A stretch of DNA of 64,000 nucleotides from Ceratopteris richardii (GCA_020310875.1 CM035439.1:136715929-136779928); one strand, 5' to 3'; shown: positions 9,403 through 18,329, counted from the stretch's first letter. Made by a program: numbers and translations. Notes: generated by a model not told the origin, from the letters alone.

Positions 9403-10188
9403 TCAGTCGTAAAACTGTTTCCACAGGAATGGCAATAGGTTTATAGTCTTCAAGGCCAAAATGCTACAATAATGTGTCAATATATTTTGTTTGACACAAA
9501 GCCATTCCACATCAACGTGCATAACCTGAATGCCCAAATAGTGATGCAAATGCCCCAAATCGGACATCTCAAATGAGGCATGCAAATTAGCCTTAAAATC
9601 AACAATATGCTTCTCAATAGGACCAGTGAGTAGCATGTCATCAACATAGACAACAATGATCAGAAGCACATCATTAGCACGCTTAACATATAAGGTGCTT
9701 TTAGTTGGACTGTTCTCAAAACCATGTACAATCAGATAGGAATGTATCTTCTCATAGCAAGCACATGGTGCTTGCCTTAAACCATATAATGCCTTCTTTA
9801 ACCTGCACAGTTGGTTTTCATGCCCTTTGTGCACAAAGCCACGGGGCTGAAAAACATATACTTCTTCATGCAAGTCACCATTAAGAAATGCAGTTTTAAT
9901 GTCCAATTGATGTACATTCCAACCATGATGGGCTCCAAGTGCACATATGCTCCGAGTAGTAATCATACGACATGTAGGTGCAAAGATCTCATCAAAATCA
10001 ATGCCTCTTTCCTGTGCATAACGCTTTGCAACAAGCCTAGCCTTATACCTGTGAACTGTTCCATCAGGCTTACGCTTCAGCTTGTAAAACCACTTAGTGC
10101 CAATGGCCTTCTTGCCAGGAGGCAAGTCACATAAAGACCAAGTATCGTTCTTCCTTATAGCATCATATTCAGATTGCATAACAACCAT
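9403..10188 (-). pseudogene. copia reverse transcriptase
   Basis: A 261-codon open frame holds most of the RT domain. It has KKAIGTKWFYKLK and YKARLVAKRYAQERGIDFDE near residues 26-68, then TAFLNGDLHEEVY and QPRGF near 100-115, LKKALYGLRQAP near 130-140, and the catalytic YVDDMLLTG at about residues 178-186. The last 40 or so codons cover YLGIQV. Both catalytic aspartates of YVDD are retained. It is separated from RNase H by a frame break around 9350-9400 and from integrase by one near 10190-10280, so the polyprotein is interrupted although this domain itself is open. Confidence 0.9.
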
Positions 10189-10284
10189 CCAACTGAATTT
10201 TTTGCTTCATCAAATGAAACAGGCTCATTCTCATCATAGAGACTAGATGCAACCATAGCATAGCAATCTGGTGCAAAAGAGGCA

Positions 10285-11141
10285 CTATGAGAGCTTGATC
10301 GAGTACGATATGATAGAGGTGCATCTATTTGCTGTCATGCAAAGTCTGCACCAGCCATTTTGGCATAGTTTTTGCCTTCTCAATGTCAGCTCTCTCATCA
10401 ACAAGTGCATCATGTAAATCTGCATAAAAAATGGGATGATCTGCATCACCACATGAAACCTGCAAAGGCTGAGAACTTGCCTTATTAGGACCAACACTAG
10501 ACTATCCAAAACACGTAGATGAGCAACATATGGCTTGCAATCATGCCAAGCCTCATATGGAGTGATAGATTGTAGTGCTTTAGTGGGACACCTGTTAAGT
10601 ACATATGTTGCACACATGACAGCCTCAAGCCAGAAACTATGTGGTAAAGCATGACTCTTGACCATAGACCTCACCATCACAATGAGTGACCTGTTATTTC
10701 GTTCAGCAAATCCATTCTGTTGAGGTGTATTCGGCACTGTACACTGGTGCTTTATCCCACATTCAGCCAGAAATGCATTAAAATGAGAAGAAATATATTC
10801 CCCCCCCATCGATCAAAATGGAGGGTGCCCATTTTACATGCTGATAGTTTTTCAGTCGAAACCAAAAACTGTTTGAGGCACATGAACACGTCGGACTTTG
10901 CCTTCAATGGATATACCCATGCATGCCTGGAAAAATCATCGATGAACGTCATGAAGTAAAGATAATTTCCAAAAGAAGGTGTCTGCATAGCACCATAGAC
11001 ATCACTATGTAAAAGATGCAATTTCTGAGTAGCCCGAACTGAACCGTCTTTTGGAAAGGAGGAGCGCGACATTTTGCCCAAAATACAGCCTTCACAAACA
11101 TGTTTTCCAGGCGTCTCAAGTTTGGGCAAAGAGGACACCAT
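10285..11141 (-). pseudogene. copia integrase (two overlapping frames)
   Basis: Frame 11141-10752 carries the C-terminal half of the zinc-binding region (HVCEGCILGKM) and the first core Asp in LHSDVYGAM, then FIDDFSRHAWVYPLK. Frame 10809-10285 continues with GGEYISSHFNAFLAECGIKH, then PNTPQQNGFAERNNRSL, giving the glutamate of the D,D-35-E triad and the second D region read as the degraded DRWGGN. The change between the two overlapping frames near 10790 is a frameshift in the C-tract at 10800-10807 (CCCCCCCC on the plus strand). Integrase inserts the cDNA into the genome; this copy is inactive. Confidence 0.85.
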
Positions 11142-11460
11142 TTTAGATTTCTACAGGCATAGAAAACTAGCAAAATTCACATGACCAAAGCGTGCATGCC
11201 AAAGCTTTGCATATGACATAGCCTAAGAATCATGTACTGCACATGCCAAATCATTCAGAGACCTTTCATAGTCTATGAGCTTATACAACATACGACATAA
11301 AATGCCAGAAGCAATAATCACATCGCCATTTGATAGATCATGAACTATACACCTGTCATCAATAAATTTCATAACCAAGCTAATCTTGGCTAAAGCTGAA
11401 ACTGATAACATATTCTTCTTGATCCCTGGCACAAATAAAGCATGTGACAAAGTGAAAGAA
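11142..11460 (-). pseudogene. copia protease end and GAG-preintegrase domain
   Basis: Frame 11450-11223 gives ALFVPGIKKNMLSVSALAKI and HDLSNGDVIIASG, the end of the retropepsin-like domain and the start of the pre-integrase segment, then LIDYERSLND. Continuing, the LWHARFGHVNF motif of GAG_pre-integrs can be read near 11190 after a stop. Upstream it is cut by the LTR at 11461, so the catalytic DSGA motif is gone. Confidence 0.8.
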
Positions 11461-11693
11461 TGTTGATATATTTAGGTAGTGATGTGTGTTAAAACACTAG
11501 GACTACCGGGGCACTTTCTTCCCTCTTTAGGAGGTTTTTTTCCCCCGGCTTGTATATACGCCTATTGCCCTAATGGGCTACTTATCTTTGTACATTCTCT
11601 AGTAATACATTCAGTATTGTGTGTTGTGCTCCAAGCTTCTTCTTCTTCTTCCTTGTGATGTTCGCATGCTTCCGTAGACGTCTAACTCCAACA
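11461..11693 (+). mobile_element. 5' LTR of plus-strand copia element
   Basis: Starts TGTTGATATATTTAGG, exactly where the minus-strand copia relic breaks off, and ends CTAACTCCAACA, giving TGTTG...CAACA ends. A TATATA box lies at 11553-11558 and is followed by a TC-rich stretch (TTCTTCTTCTTC). Length 233 bp, short but normal for copia. The 3' LTR is not in the window because element A interrupts the element at 13653. Confidence 0.9.
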
Positions 11694-11695
11694 AC

Positions 11696-11707
11696 TGGTA
11701 TCAGAGC
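11696..11707 (+). promoter_or_regulatory. Primer-binding site for tRNA-iMet
   Basis: TGGTATCAGAGC, two bases after the LTR, perfectly complementary to the 3' end of mature initiator tRNA such as that at 5994-6065. Confidence 0.95.
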
Positions 11708-12047
11708 AGGTCGTCGTTTCATCTAGGGGGCCCTCGACACTCCTCTGTTTGCAGTCTCAGAATCGCACAAATTTTGGTGAGCATACTCAACATGTTTTGA
11801 GATCAAAACGGCTTCGCTCTGTGGTGCCGAAATCGTGATCTCAGCTTGTTTTAGCCTCCGAACGCACTATCACAACGCTTGTGTAGGCTATTTCGTCTTT
11901 TTTTGCCAAAAGTATATACCAGTTTTTATTTGCCTGTATAAGCGTCTCGAAGTCTGCTACAGGTCTAGCGAAATTCGTCTCGACAGTTCTGTTCAAGTTT
12001 TTGAGATACAGTCAATATTTTGCATCAAGGTATTTTAGTCACTGGCC

Positions 12048-12758
12048 ATGGCTAAAAGCAGTGGTGTATTCCGTATATTGGTTGTTGAGGATAAATTGGA
12101 TGGTACCAACTACCCGTTATGGGCTTATATGATGCGACATGTGTTGGTTGCAAAAGGACTGTGGAACATTGTACAGGGTGTCGAAAAACGTCCTATCACA
12201 CCTGCAACTATTACAACTTCAGGTACTGAAGCTGATGCAGAAGGTGTCGAAGATGATGATATTCTGCATATTCCTGTTCGTGCTACAGTTTTTGCTGCAC
12301 CTACTATAGAGCAGATTTGTTGGGATGGCAGAGATGCCCAGGCACATGCATTGATAGCTTTGTCTGTCAAACGTGCCATTATTCCTCACATTCGCTCTTG
12401 CCGAACAACTAAGGATGCTTGGGATACACTTACCACATTGTACCAAGCTAGAAATGAGGCTCGTGTTGCTTACCTCCGAAAACAGTTGGAGAGTGAGCAC
12501 ATGAATGAAGGTGATTCTATGGATAGTTTCCTAACGAAGATCAAAGACTTGAAGGAACAGTTGATTTCTGCTGATGAAGTTATACCAGATAGCTCATTTG
12601 TGCAGACCGTTCTGAATGGTCTTCTTGATTCATATCAGAGTTTTGCTTCTACTATTCTGTTGATGATGAAAGGCAATCCAAATGCCTTATCATTTGAGGA
12701 GTTAGTCTCTGTTCTGTTGCACGAAGATCAGTCTAGGCAGAACAGGTCCATTATGTGA
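12048..12758 (+). pseudogene. copia Gag (UBN2/DUF4219 type)
   Basis: The open frame of 236 codons starts MAKSSGVFRIL. It continues LDGTNYPLWAYMMRHVLVAKGLWNIVQG, the classic N-terminal copia Gag signature (L-G-NY--W), then KDAWDTLTTLYQARNEARVAYLRKQLESEHM and the DSFLTKIKDLKEQL helix. Start chosen because this ATG follows the 350-nt leader and begins the conserved domain. It ends at a TGA (12756-12758) that appears to be a mutated sense codon, because the same frame continues with Lys-rich linker and a zinc knuckle. Gag forms the virus-like particle. Confidence 0.9.
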
Positions 12759-13652
12759 GTTGCAAATCAAGCTTTCCTGGCTAGTCAGAAGGGCAAAGGA
12801 AAATGGATCTCTTCAACTAGTAAGCAGAAATTTGTTAATTCTGCATATTCGAAGAAGGAAGATAAAGATGAGAAGAAATCAGAAAAGCAGAAATTGTTTT
12901 GTTAGTACTATAACGGGAATGATCATATCATAAAAAACTGTCCAAAACTGGCTGCTAAAGAGGCAAAGAAGAAAGAGGTTGAGGCCTCTACACCAAAAAC
13001 AGAGTTTGCTAATCTTGTGCAGGAAGAAGAATAGGCGTTTACTATTGTTTGCAGTTTTGACCCATCTTGTCATGAGCAGTGCATGTCTGCAGTAGACTCA
13101 GATGTTTGGTATTTTGACAGTGGGGCGACCAAACATATTACCTCGTAGCGCAGTTTCTTCTCTTCACTCAAGCATGCCCCTACAGGGAATACTGTTACAT
13201 GCGCCAACAACTCCTCTTATCCTGTTATGGGAGTTGGTAAGATCATTTTGACTACTACTGATGGTAGTTCTTTCACTTTGTCAGATGCTTTATTTGTGCC
13301 ACGGATCAAGAAGAACGTGTTATCAGTTTTTGCATTAGCCAAGATTGGTTTGGTTGTGAAATTTGTTGATGACAGGTGTACAATTCATGATCTGTCAAAT
13401 GGTGATGTGATTATTGCTTTTGGCATTTTATGTCGTGGGTTGTTTAAGCTCATAGACTATGAAAGATCTCTAAATGATTCGGCATGTGCAGTAAATGATT
13501 CTCAGGCTATGTCAGATGCAAACCTTTGGCATGCACACTTTGGCCATCTGAATTTTGCTAGTTTGCTACGCCTGAAGAAATTGTCCTCTTTGCCCAAACT
13601 TGAGGCACCTGGAAAACATGTTTGTGAAGGCTGTATTTTGGGCAAAATGCAG
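12759..13652 (+). pseudogene. copia nucleocapsid knuckle, protease and GAG-preintegrase, truncated by element A
   Basis: Same frame as Gag, with in-frame stops at 12903-12905, 13032-13034 and 13146-13148 but no frameshift. The knuckle retains NDHIIKNC, but its second Cys reads Tyr and one residue is a stop. The protease catalytic motif WYFDSGATKHIT is intact at about 13111-13146. ALFVPRIKKNVLSV and LWHAHFGHLNF follow. The frame reaches CEGCILGKM and is then cut at 13652/13653 by the LTR of A. Integrase, RT and RNase H should lie beyond A's insertion and are not in the window. Confidence 0.9.
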
Positions 13653-14793
13653 TGTTGGCAGTAGCTAGAGGCATAGACGTCGAGGAAGCATGTAAAGACA
13701 GAGCACAACAAAGTAGTGGGGAGCTAGTCGAATCATTTTTTCAAACAAATATTGTTGAGCCCATACAAGTCATATTGGTCAAAGTCAACTATAGTCAAAG
13801 TCAAAGGATCAAAGTCAAACTAGTCAAAGTCAACAAAGTCAAGGTCAAATTCAACATGTGCAAAGTCAAAGTGCTAAAGTGCAGGTGTCAAAGTGCACAG
13901 GTAGTGCACAACTAATTGTCCACAAAGGGTAAATTGGAGAAAGTGGGTTGTAGGTTGAAGAGGTATTTTCTCTAATTTCCCTAAGGTTCAAAGTGTTTTT
14001 AAAGTGTTTTGGAAGGTTCAAGTGAACCCTCTCTTATGTGAAAAAGTGAAGAGTTAAAAGGAAAATGTGAAGGTATGTGAAGCGGTAGTGTACGCAGAAG
14101 TGAAAGTATGGCCCCCCAATTAAAATTTTTGGTTTTAGTCTAAAGTCACTACAGGACAAAACAGGGAGTCGTTGGCTGCCACTTGTGAAGAAAATCTTGG
14201 GACATCACAGTGAGCACCAAGATACTCTTGTAGTTAGGAGCGTATGTGAATTGACACACTGAAATCAAGGCAAGGACTATTCTTGGACCATTCTAGAGTA
14301 AGCAAGAGAAGCATAGTCTAGGTGGAGCAAGAGAGAGAGTGCAAGAGACACACAGTGTGCGACGCAAAGAAGTGAAGTGCAAGGTGTGGTTGAAGAGTGA
14401 CCAAGGAAGTGTGCAGAGGAGTGCTAAGATTATTCCCCAAGGATCCCAAGGTCTTCCTGAAGTGTGCGTGTGCCGACAGAAGGTGTCCAGCCCCCCCCCC
14501 CTATTGGAAGCTTGGTGCAAGGTGTGCACAAGTGTAGGCTTAGAGAAGGTGGAGGTTTGGTGCAGAGGAGTCCGGTAGCAACAAGACTTCACAAGACTTT
14601 GGGTATTTGGTATTTTGTACTTGAGCACTCTGTGGGATTTTGCACATAAGTAATTCAGTGTATTGTGCATCCCCATTGTAATTGTCTTATTATAATCAAT
14701 CAGCAGAGGCTTCCAGTGTGTATTTTCTCTTCCTTCCTTTCCCTTTTCTCCTACAAACACTCAAATCCCTTCTTTTCCAAGAATCCCCCAACA
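13653..14793 (+). mobile_element. 5' LTR of element A
   Basis: Begins TGTTGGCAGTAGCTAG and ends CCCCCAACA, so the ends form TGTTGG...CCAACA. Length 1,141 bp. It interrupts the copia frame immediately after GKM. It contains a cluster of GTCAA repeats near its start and a C9 tract at about 14490. The first 90 bp are similar to the segment at 48128-48220. No second LTR is present in the window, so 5-bp target duplication cannot be tested (left flank TGCAG). Confidence 0.85.
13777..13893 (+). promoter_or_regulatory. GTCAA array in the LTR of A (W-box-like)
   Basis: About a dozen GTCAA or GTCAAAG units occur within 117 bp of the U3 region. On the minus strand they read TTGAC, many as TTGACT or TTGACC, the core bound by plant WRKY factors. 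Tandem W-boxes are known to drive stress or defence expression of plant genes; activity here is inferred. Confidence 0.55.
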
Positions 14794-14954
14794 AAATTTG
14801 GCACGCATGGTGGGACTTCCAAGGAGATTTGAGCATAGGAGAAGATATATTGCATTTGGAGAAGCAATATTCAAGTATCGACAGTACCACTTCAGTGGAC
14901 TAAGAGGTACATATTCTATCAATTATCTCATATTAAGAGGACTATGAACAGGCC
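14794..14954 (+). promoter_or_regulatory. Primer-site region and short leader of A
   Basis: The LTR end CCAACA is followed by AAATTTGGCACGCATGGTGGGAC. The TTTGGCACGCATGGTGGGA part occupies the usual PBS position and resembles the TTTGGCGCCCA-type sites of plant gypsy elements, but I could not assign the tRNA. Leader of about 160 nt to the gag ATG at 14955. Confidence 0.5.
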
Positions 14955-15874
14955 ATGATTGCAACCCAGTCCCAAACATTGAGGGTCACCTGCAAGCAAA
15001 CAAGAAGGAAGGCTGTTAGAAGATCCTCTAGTCCACTTTCATCAACTTCATCAGTAAGGACCATGGCAGGACAGGTAGATTGGGAAACCTTACTCTCAAG
15101 ATTAAATATAAAATTTCCTTCTTTCAAAGGCCTAGCTCAGGAAGCTCCAGACGAGCATATTAGAAGATTTTTGGCACTATGCAAAACTAGAGGCTTAATG
15201 GGTAGGGAGGATGCCTTTTTGATACTCTTCCCTGCCACATTAGAGGGATTAGCAGATAAATGGTTCAGTCAGTTTGCTGAGAACCATTTTACAACTTGGG
15301 ATTTGATGAAAGATGCATTTAAAAATCAATTCTAGCATGGGAATACTATAGAGATCATCATAGAAGAACTAGAAAATTTGAGATTGTGTCCAGGAGAAAA
15401 GTTCCCAGAGTTTGTGACTAGGGCCAAGGCACTAATGGCTAAATTACCAGACCCACCACATGATTTTTTTGTTAAGAAATGGTTAGCTAAGCCACTTCCA
15501 GTGGCCACCCAATGCAAAATCAAAGAATTAGTGTTGCCTACAGCCTCCATAGAGGAATTCATCAACATAGCTACAAGATTGGAACAGATAAGGCAACAGT
15601 ATGGAGCAACTTCTTCTCAACTAATTTATTCCACAGAAATGGAGGATCTAGTGATCCAGCTAAGGAAGGAGCTAGAGGGCTTAAAACGGAATAAGCCCTA
15701 CAAAGAGGAGGAGAATGCTGTTACTCAGTTGAGAAGGGAGATTGAAGCATTAAAGCTCCAAAAGGAGGAGGAGGCCCAAGCAGAGGAATTGGCCCAACTA
15801 CGACAGGAGCTGCAGGAACTCAAAGGGGGTGGCATCAAGAGTGGACTTTGGTGTTCCATGTGCAGTAAGCAAGG
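14955..15874 (+). pseudogene. Element A Gag, N-terminal and capsid part
   Basis: One frame from ATG 14955 runs to the B insertion, broken only by TAG at 15333-15335. Residues about 35-130 hold the Retrotrans_gag core: HIRRFLALCKTRGLMGREDAFL, LEGLADKWFSQF and MKDAF. After the stop, FPEFVTRAKALMAKLPDPPHDFFVKKWL and IEEFINIATRLEQIR complete the domain. A Glu/Lys-rich coiled-coil segment (ELEGLKRNKPYKEEE, then RREIEALKLQKEEE) leads to the first zinc knuckle. That knuckle is cut after CSMCSKQG by element B; the missing HIVSEC half resumes at 18334. Confidence 0.88.
15870..15874 (+). repeat. Target-site duplication of B, left (CAAGG)
   Basis: Matches CAAGG at 18330-18334. Collapsing one copy restores the knuckle codons for KQGHIV. 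Confidence 0.95.
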
Positions 15875-16018
15875 TGTAATAAAGTAAGTCTATGATCTAG
15901 GGATCCGATGGCTTCAGACAGATCTGAAATCGGATACTGTTTGGTCACTCGTCTGTAGGACCAAAGATCTCAAGAGTAGACTCAAGCATAAGTCATGTGC
16001 TCTCATATTCAAGTGACC

Positions 16019-16158
16019 TGTAACATAATCCTGGTAGGAGATGGTTGAACCACACCCTAAGAGAGAGGATTAGGAAGTAATCCTCAACCATGGCTTTTGG
16101 GGCAAGTGGTTAGCCCATCACATTCCTAACCAAGAGGTTGTGAGTTCAATTCCTTACA
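16019..16158 (+). mobile_element. 5' LTR of C
   Basis: Contains tRNA-like boxes: GGCAAGTGGTTAG at 16101-16113 (A-box-like) and GAGTTCAATTCC at 16142-16153 (B-box-like), about 41 bp apart. Confidence 0.95.
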
Positions 16159-16159
16159 T

Positions 16160-16171
16160 TGGTATCAGAGC
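16160..16171 (+). promoter_or_regulatory. PBS of C (tRNA-iMet)
   Basis: TGGTATCAGAGC plus one further matching C; complementarity to tRNA-iMet then stops, unlike in B. Confidence 0.93.
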
Positions 16172-16434
16172 CTAGGAAGTAGGCTTGGGCAAAGTGGAAT
16201 GATCCAATGGCCTCTAAAAAAGGCGCTTGGGCATCCTCCATGTGAAAGGGTAGGAATTGTGGAAGGCGCGCGTCGATTTCAATGATGGACCTTACAATGA
16301 TTGGGGTGTATCTCTCAATCCGTAGGTCGGATTGAGGCGTGTAATATATCGTTGGAAAGCTCTCGGAACGAACTTTCCAATGAGCTATCTTAGAAGTGTG
16401 AATTCCTTGGGAATCCTTGGGTGGCACTTGATTG

Positions 16435-16600
16435 AGTGTTCAAGATACCAAGCATGGGTGAGAACAAGGTTCAAGACTGAGGTTGAGAACAAGGGCTCGA
16501 GACACCAAGGTTGCGAACAAGAAGGTTCAAGACACCAAGGTTGAGAGCAAGGGTTCAAGAGACCAAGGTTGCGAACAAGGTTCAAGAAACTGTGCGAGGT
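16435..16600 (+). repeat. Degenerate tandem repeat inside C
   Basis: Five or six imperfect units of about 25-32 bp built on GTTCAAGACACCAAGGTTG and AGAACAAGG. Not coding. Confidence 0.75.
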
Positions 16601-16709
16601 TGAGGGACATCAATTCAAGGGCACCTAGGGGTTCAAGGGACTGATCACCGAGGCTAGAGGGATACAAGAGTAGATCATTGAGGACAATGATCGACCAAGG
16701 GGGGAAGAA

Positions 16710-16849
16710 TGTAACATAATCCTGGTAGGAGATGGTTGAACCACACCCTAAGAGAGAGGATTAGGAAGTAATCCTCAACCATGGCTTTTGGGGCAAGTGG
16801 TTAGCCCATCACATTCCTAACCAAGAGGTTGTGAGTTCAATTCCTTACA
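16710..16849 (+). mobile_element. 3' LTR of C
   Basis: Identical to 16019-16158; preceded by the polypurine tract and followed by TSD TGACC. Confidence 0.95.
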
Positions 16850-17203
16850 TGACCCACTTAGCTTAGTGGTTAAGTCTCATGGTTGTGAAGGAGGAGGTCT
16901 TGGGTTCAACTCCCATGGGGAGCATGGAGAGAGAGTTTTGCCCAAAGAGCTCTAGAGCCTTCTAACTCAAGTTAACGTGAGTTAACTTGAGTCCAGTGGA
17001 CTTAACTCAAGAGGCGAGTACACCAACCACTAGTGGACTCCAGTGGAAGGTGGGAAAGGAGTGGTGGAGATCGCACATGCACTTGTGGACTCTAGTTACA
17101 TTTGTGGTCCTCATTAGTTCAAGCAGCTATATATACAGGCATAAGGTTGGGAGGAGAGTCATCTCTCTAGCATGTGGTGGTCGTAATCCTTGTTCTCTTG
17201 CAT

Positions 17204-17262
17204 TGGTATCAGAGCCAGGTTTCGATCCTGGGACCTGTGGGTTATGGGCCCACCACGCTTCC
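17204..17262 (+). promoter_or_regulatory. Extended primer site of B: 59-nt antisense copy of tRNA-iMet
   Basis: Starting one base after the LTR, the sequence is perfectly complementary to the last 59 nt of mature initiator tRNA (including CCA), compared base by base with the genes at 5994-6065 and 6519-6590. A normal plant PBS has 12 to 18 matching bases. The match ends in the D-loop region (CGCTTCC, then ACATAGG diverges). It is not a tRNA gene: it is antisense to the transcript and lacks the first 16 nt. It most likely records reverse transcription running through the primer tRNA. Confidence 0.95.
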
Positions 17263-17829
17263 ACATAGGATTTCTCTTACAGTTTACATAGGATTTTTTC
17301 AACTCATTAGGACAAAGTAGTCCTCTAGTTGGGTGAAAAAATCAAGTAACTGTTGGATCAAAGTAAACCATTGTATAAACATCTAAGTTAGATGTTTGAG
17401 ACAACCAAACTTCAAGTTCTCCAAAACAAATTCAAGTGACTCAAGAATTCTCAAAGTCTTTCGAGGGATACGAATCCCACCTTCCTTACTAAGTCCATGC
17501 ACCAGTCATGCCCAGAAATGGACTAGTAATTTGAATCCACCCAATTCACATGTTTGTGCCTAGATCGCACATCTAGAAACTATGAATTGGCCAGGGATGT
17601 GTTTAGATCCACCCTTACTATTCTTCACTAGTTTGTACTTTGTCCCGTTCATCAAAGTGCAAACCCAGATAGTGTTTTGAATCATTTGGGCAGGGATGCC
17701 ACCACAGAGATGAGGCATGTTCTTCCAGTTCTAGAACATGACCATGTTCTTCTAGTTTTAGAACATGAGGCTCGGGGGTTGCCTACAGTTATATATATAG
17801 CTTTATTTTCGAGGATGAAAATCTTTTCC
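17263..17829 (+). other. Internal region of B without coding capacity
   Basis: No open frame with recognisable domain. Contains the inverted-looking pair GTTCTTCCAGTTCTAGAACATG and GTTCTTCTAGTTTTAGAACATG (about 17729-17772), a 22-bp motif repeated in tandem whose halves are themselves palindromic (GTTCTAGAAC). Confidence 0.7.
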
Positions 17830-17842
17830 AAGGGGGGAAGAA

Positions 17843-18329
17843 TGTAATAAAGTAAGTCTATGATCTAGGGATCCGATGGCTTCAGACAGATCTGAAATAC
17901 AGTTTGGTCACTCGTCTGTAGGACCAAAGATCTCAAGAGTAGACTCAAGCATAAGTCATGTGCTCTCACATTCAAGTGACCCACTTAGCTTAGTGGTTAA
18001 GTCTCATGGTTGTGAAGGAGGAGGTCTTGGGTTCAACTCCCATGGGGAGCATGGAGAGAGAGTTTTGCCCAAAGAGCTCTAGAGCCTTCTAACTCAAGTT
18101 AACGTGAGTTAACTTGAGTCCAGTGGACTTAACTCAAGAGGCGAGTACACCAACCACTAGTGGACTCTAGTGGAAGGTGGGAAAGGAGTGGTGGAGATCG
18201 CACATGCACTTGTGGACTCTAGTTACATTTGTGGTCCTCATTAGTTCAAGCAGCTATATATACAGGCATAAGGTTGGGAGGAGAGTCATCTCTCTAGCGT
18301 GTGGTGGTCGTAATCCTTGTTCTCTTGCA
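17843..18329 (+). mobile_element. 3' LTR of B
   Basis: 487 bp, preceded by the polypurine tract at 17830-17842 and followed by TSD CAAGG. TATA box at 18254-18263; tRNA-like block at about 17986-18041. Confidence 0.95.

Larger units (their letters stand above)
9042..11460 (-). mobile_element. Truncated Ty1/copia retrotransposon relic (protease end to RNase H)
   Basis: On the minus strand the copia order is preserved: end of protease and GAG-preintegrase (11460 to about 11100), integrase (about 11100-10500), RT (10188-9500) and RNase H (9347-9042). Gag and LTRs are absent. The 5' side is cut at 11460 by the plus-strand copia LTR, within the sequence whose homologue in that other copy lies at about 13275. 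The two elements are close relatives (shared HDLSNGDVIIA, LIDYERSLND, CEGCILGKM). The copy is broken by several stops and indels. Confidence 0.88.
16019..16849 (+). mobile_element. Element C: miniature LTR retrotransposon (TRIM)
   Basis: 831 bp overall. The two 140-bp LTRs (16019-16158 and 16710-16849) are identical by eye, starting TGTAACATAATCC and ending CCTTACA. The PBS TGGTATCAGAGC lies at 16160-16171, one base after the LTR. The polypurine tract AAGGGGGGAAGAA is at 16697-16709. Target duplication TGACC at 16014-16018 and 16850-16854. No coding capacity. Its polypurine tract is the same 13-mer as in B, suggesting both use the same helper machinery. Identical LTRs make this the youngest small insertion. 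Confidence 0.95.
15875..17202 (+). mobile_element. 5' LTR of B, split by C
   Basis: LTR sequence is 15875-16018 plus 16855-17202 (492 bp). A TATA box CTATATATAC lies at 17128-17137. A tRNA-like block is at about 16855-16914 (A-box-like AGCTTAGTGGTTAAG, B-box-like GGGTTCAACTCCC at 16902-16914). C inserted immediately before this block. Confidence 0.93.
15875..18329 (+). mobile_element. Element B: small non-autonomous LTR retrotransposon (TRIM/LARD-like)
   Basis: LTRs of about 490 bp, with TGTAATAAAG at the start and CTCTTGCA at the end, flank an internal region of 640 bp (17203-17842) with no coding capacity. It has a tRNA-iMet PBS directly after the 5' LTR and the polypurine tract AAGGGGGGAAGAA directly before the 3' LTR. 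The 5-bp target duplication is CAAGG. The 5' LTR is interrupted by C at 16019-16854. Without C the element is about 1.62 kb. The two LTRs differ at a few positions plus one 5-bp indel, so insertion is fairly recent. It must be mobilised in trans. Confidence 0.93.

Noticed and set aside
12125..12500. Minus-strand frames opposite copia Gag
   Set aside because: Overlap a clearly recognised Gag domain on the other strand.
16019..16849. MITE or other DNA transposon
   Set aside because: Terminal direct (not inverted) repeats, PBS, PPT and a 5-bp duplication define an LTR element.
17204..17268. A third tRNA-iMet gene on the minus strand
   Set aside because: The first 16 nt including the 5' acceptor strand are missing and the copy abuts an LTR in primer-site position, so it is a PBS-derived sequence.
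16987..17268. Open frame of 93 codons
   Set aside because: Its C-terminal part is just the translation of the antisense tRNA sequence and the rest is LTR; no domain.
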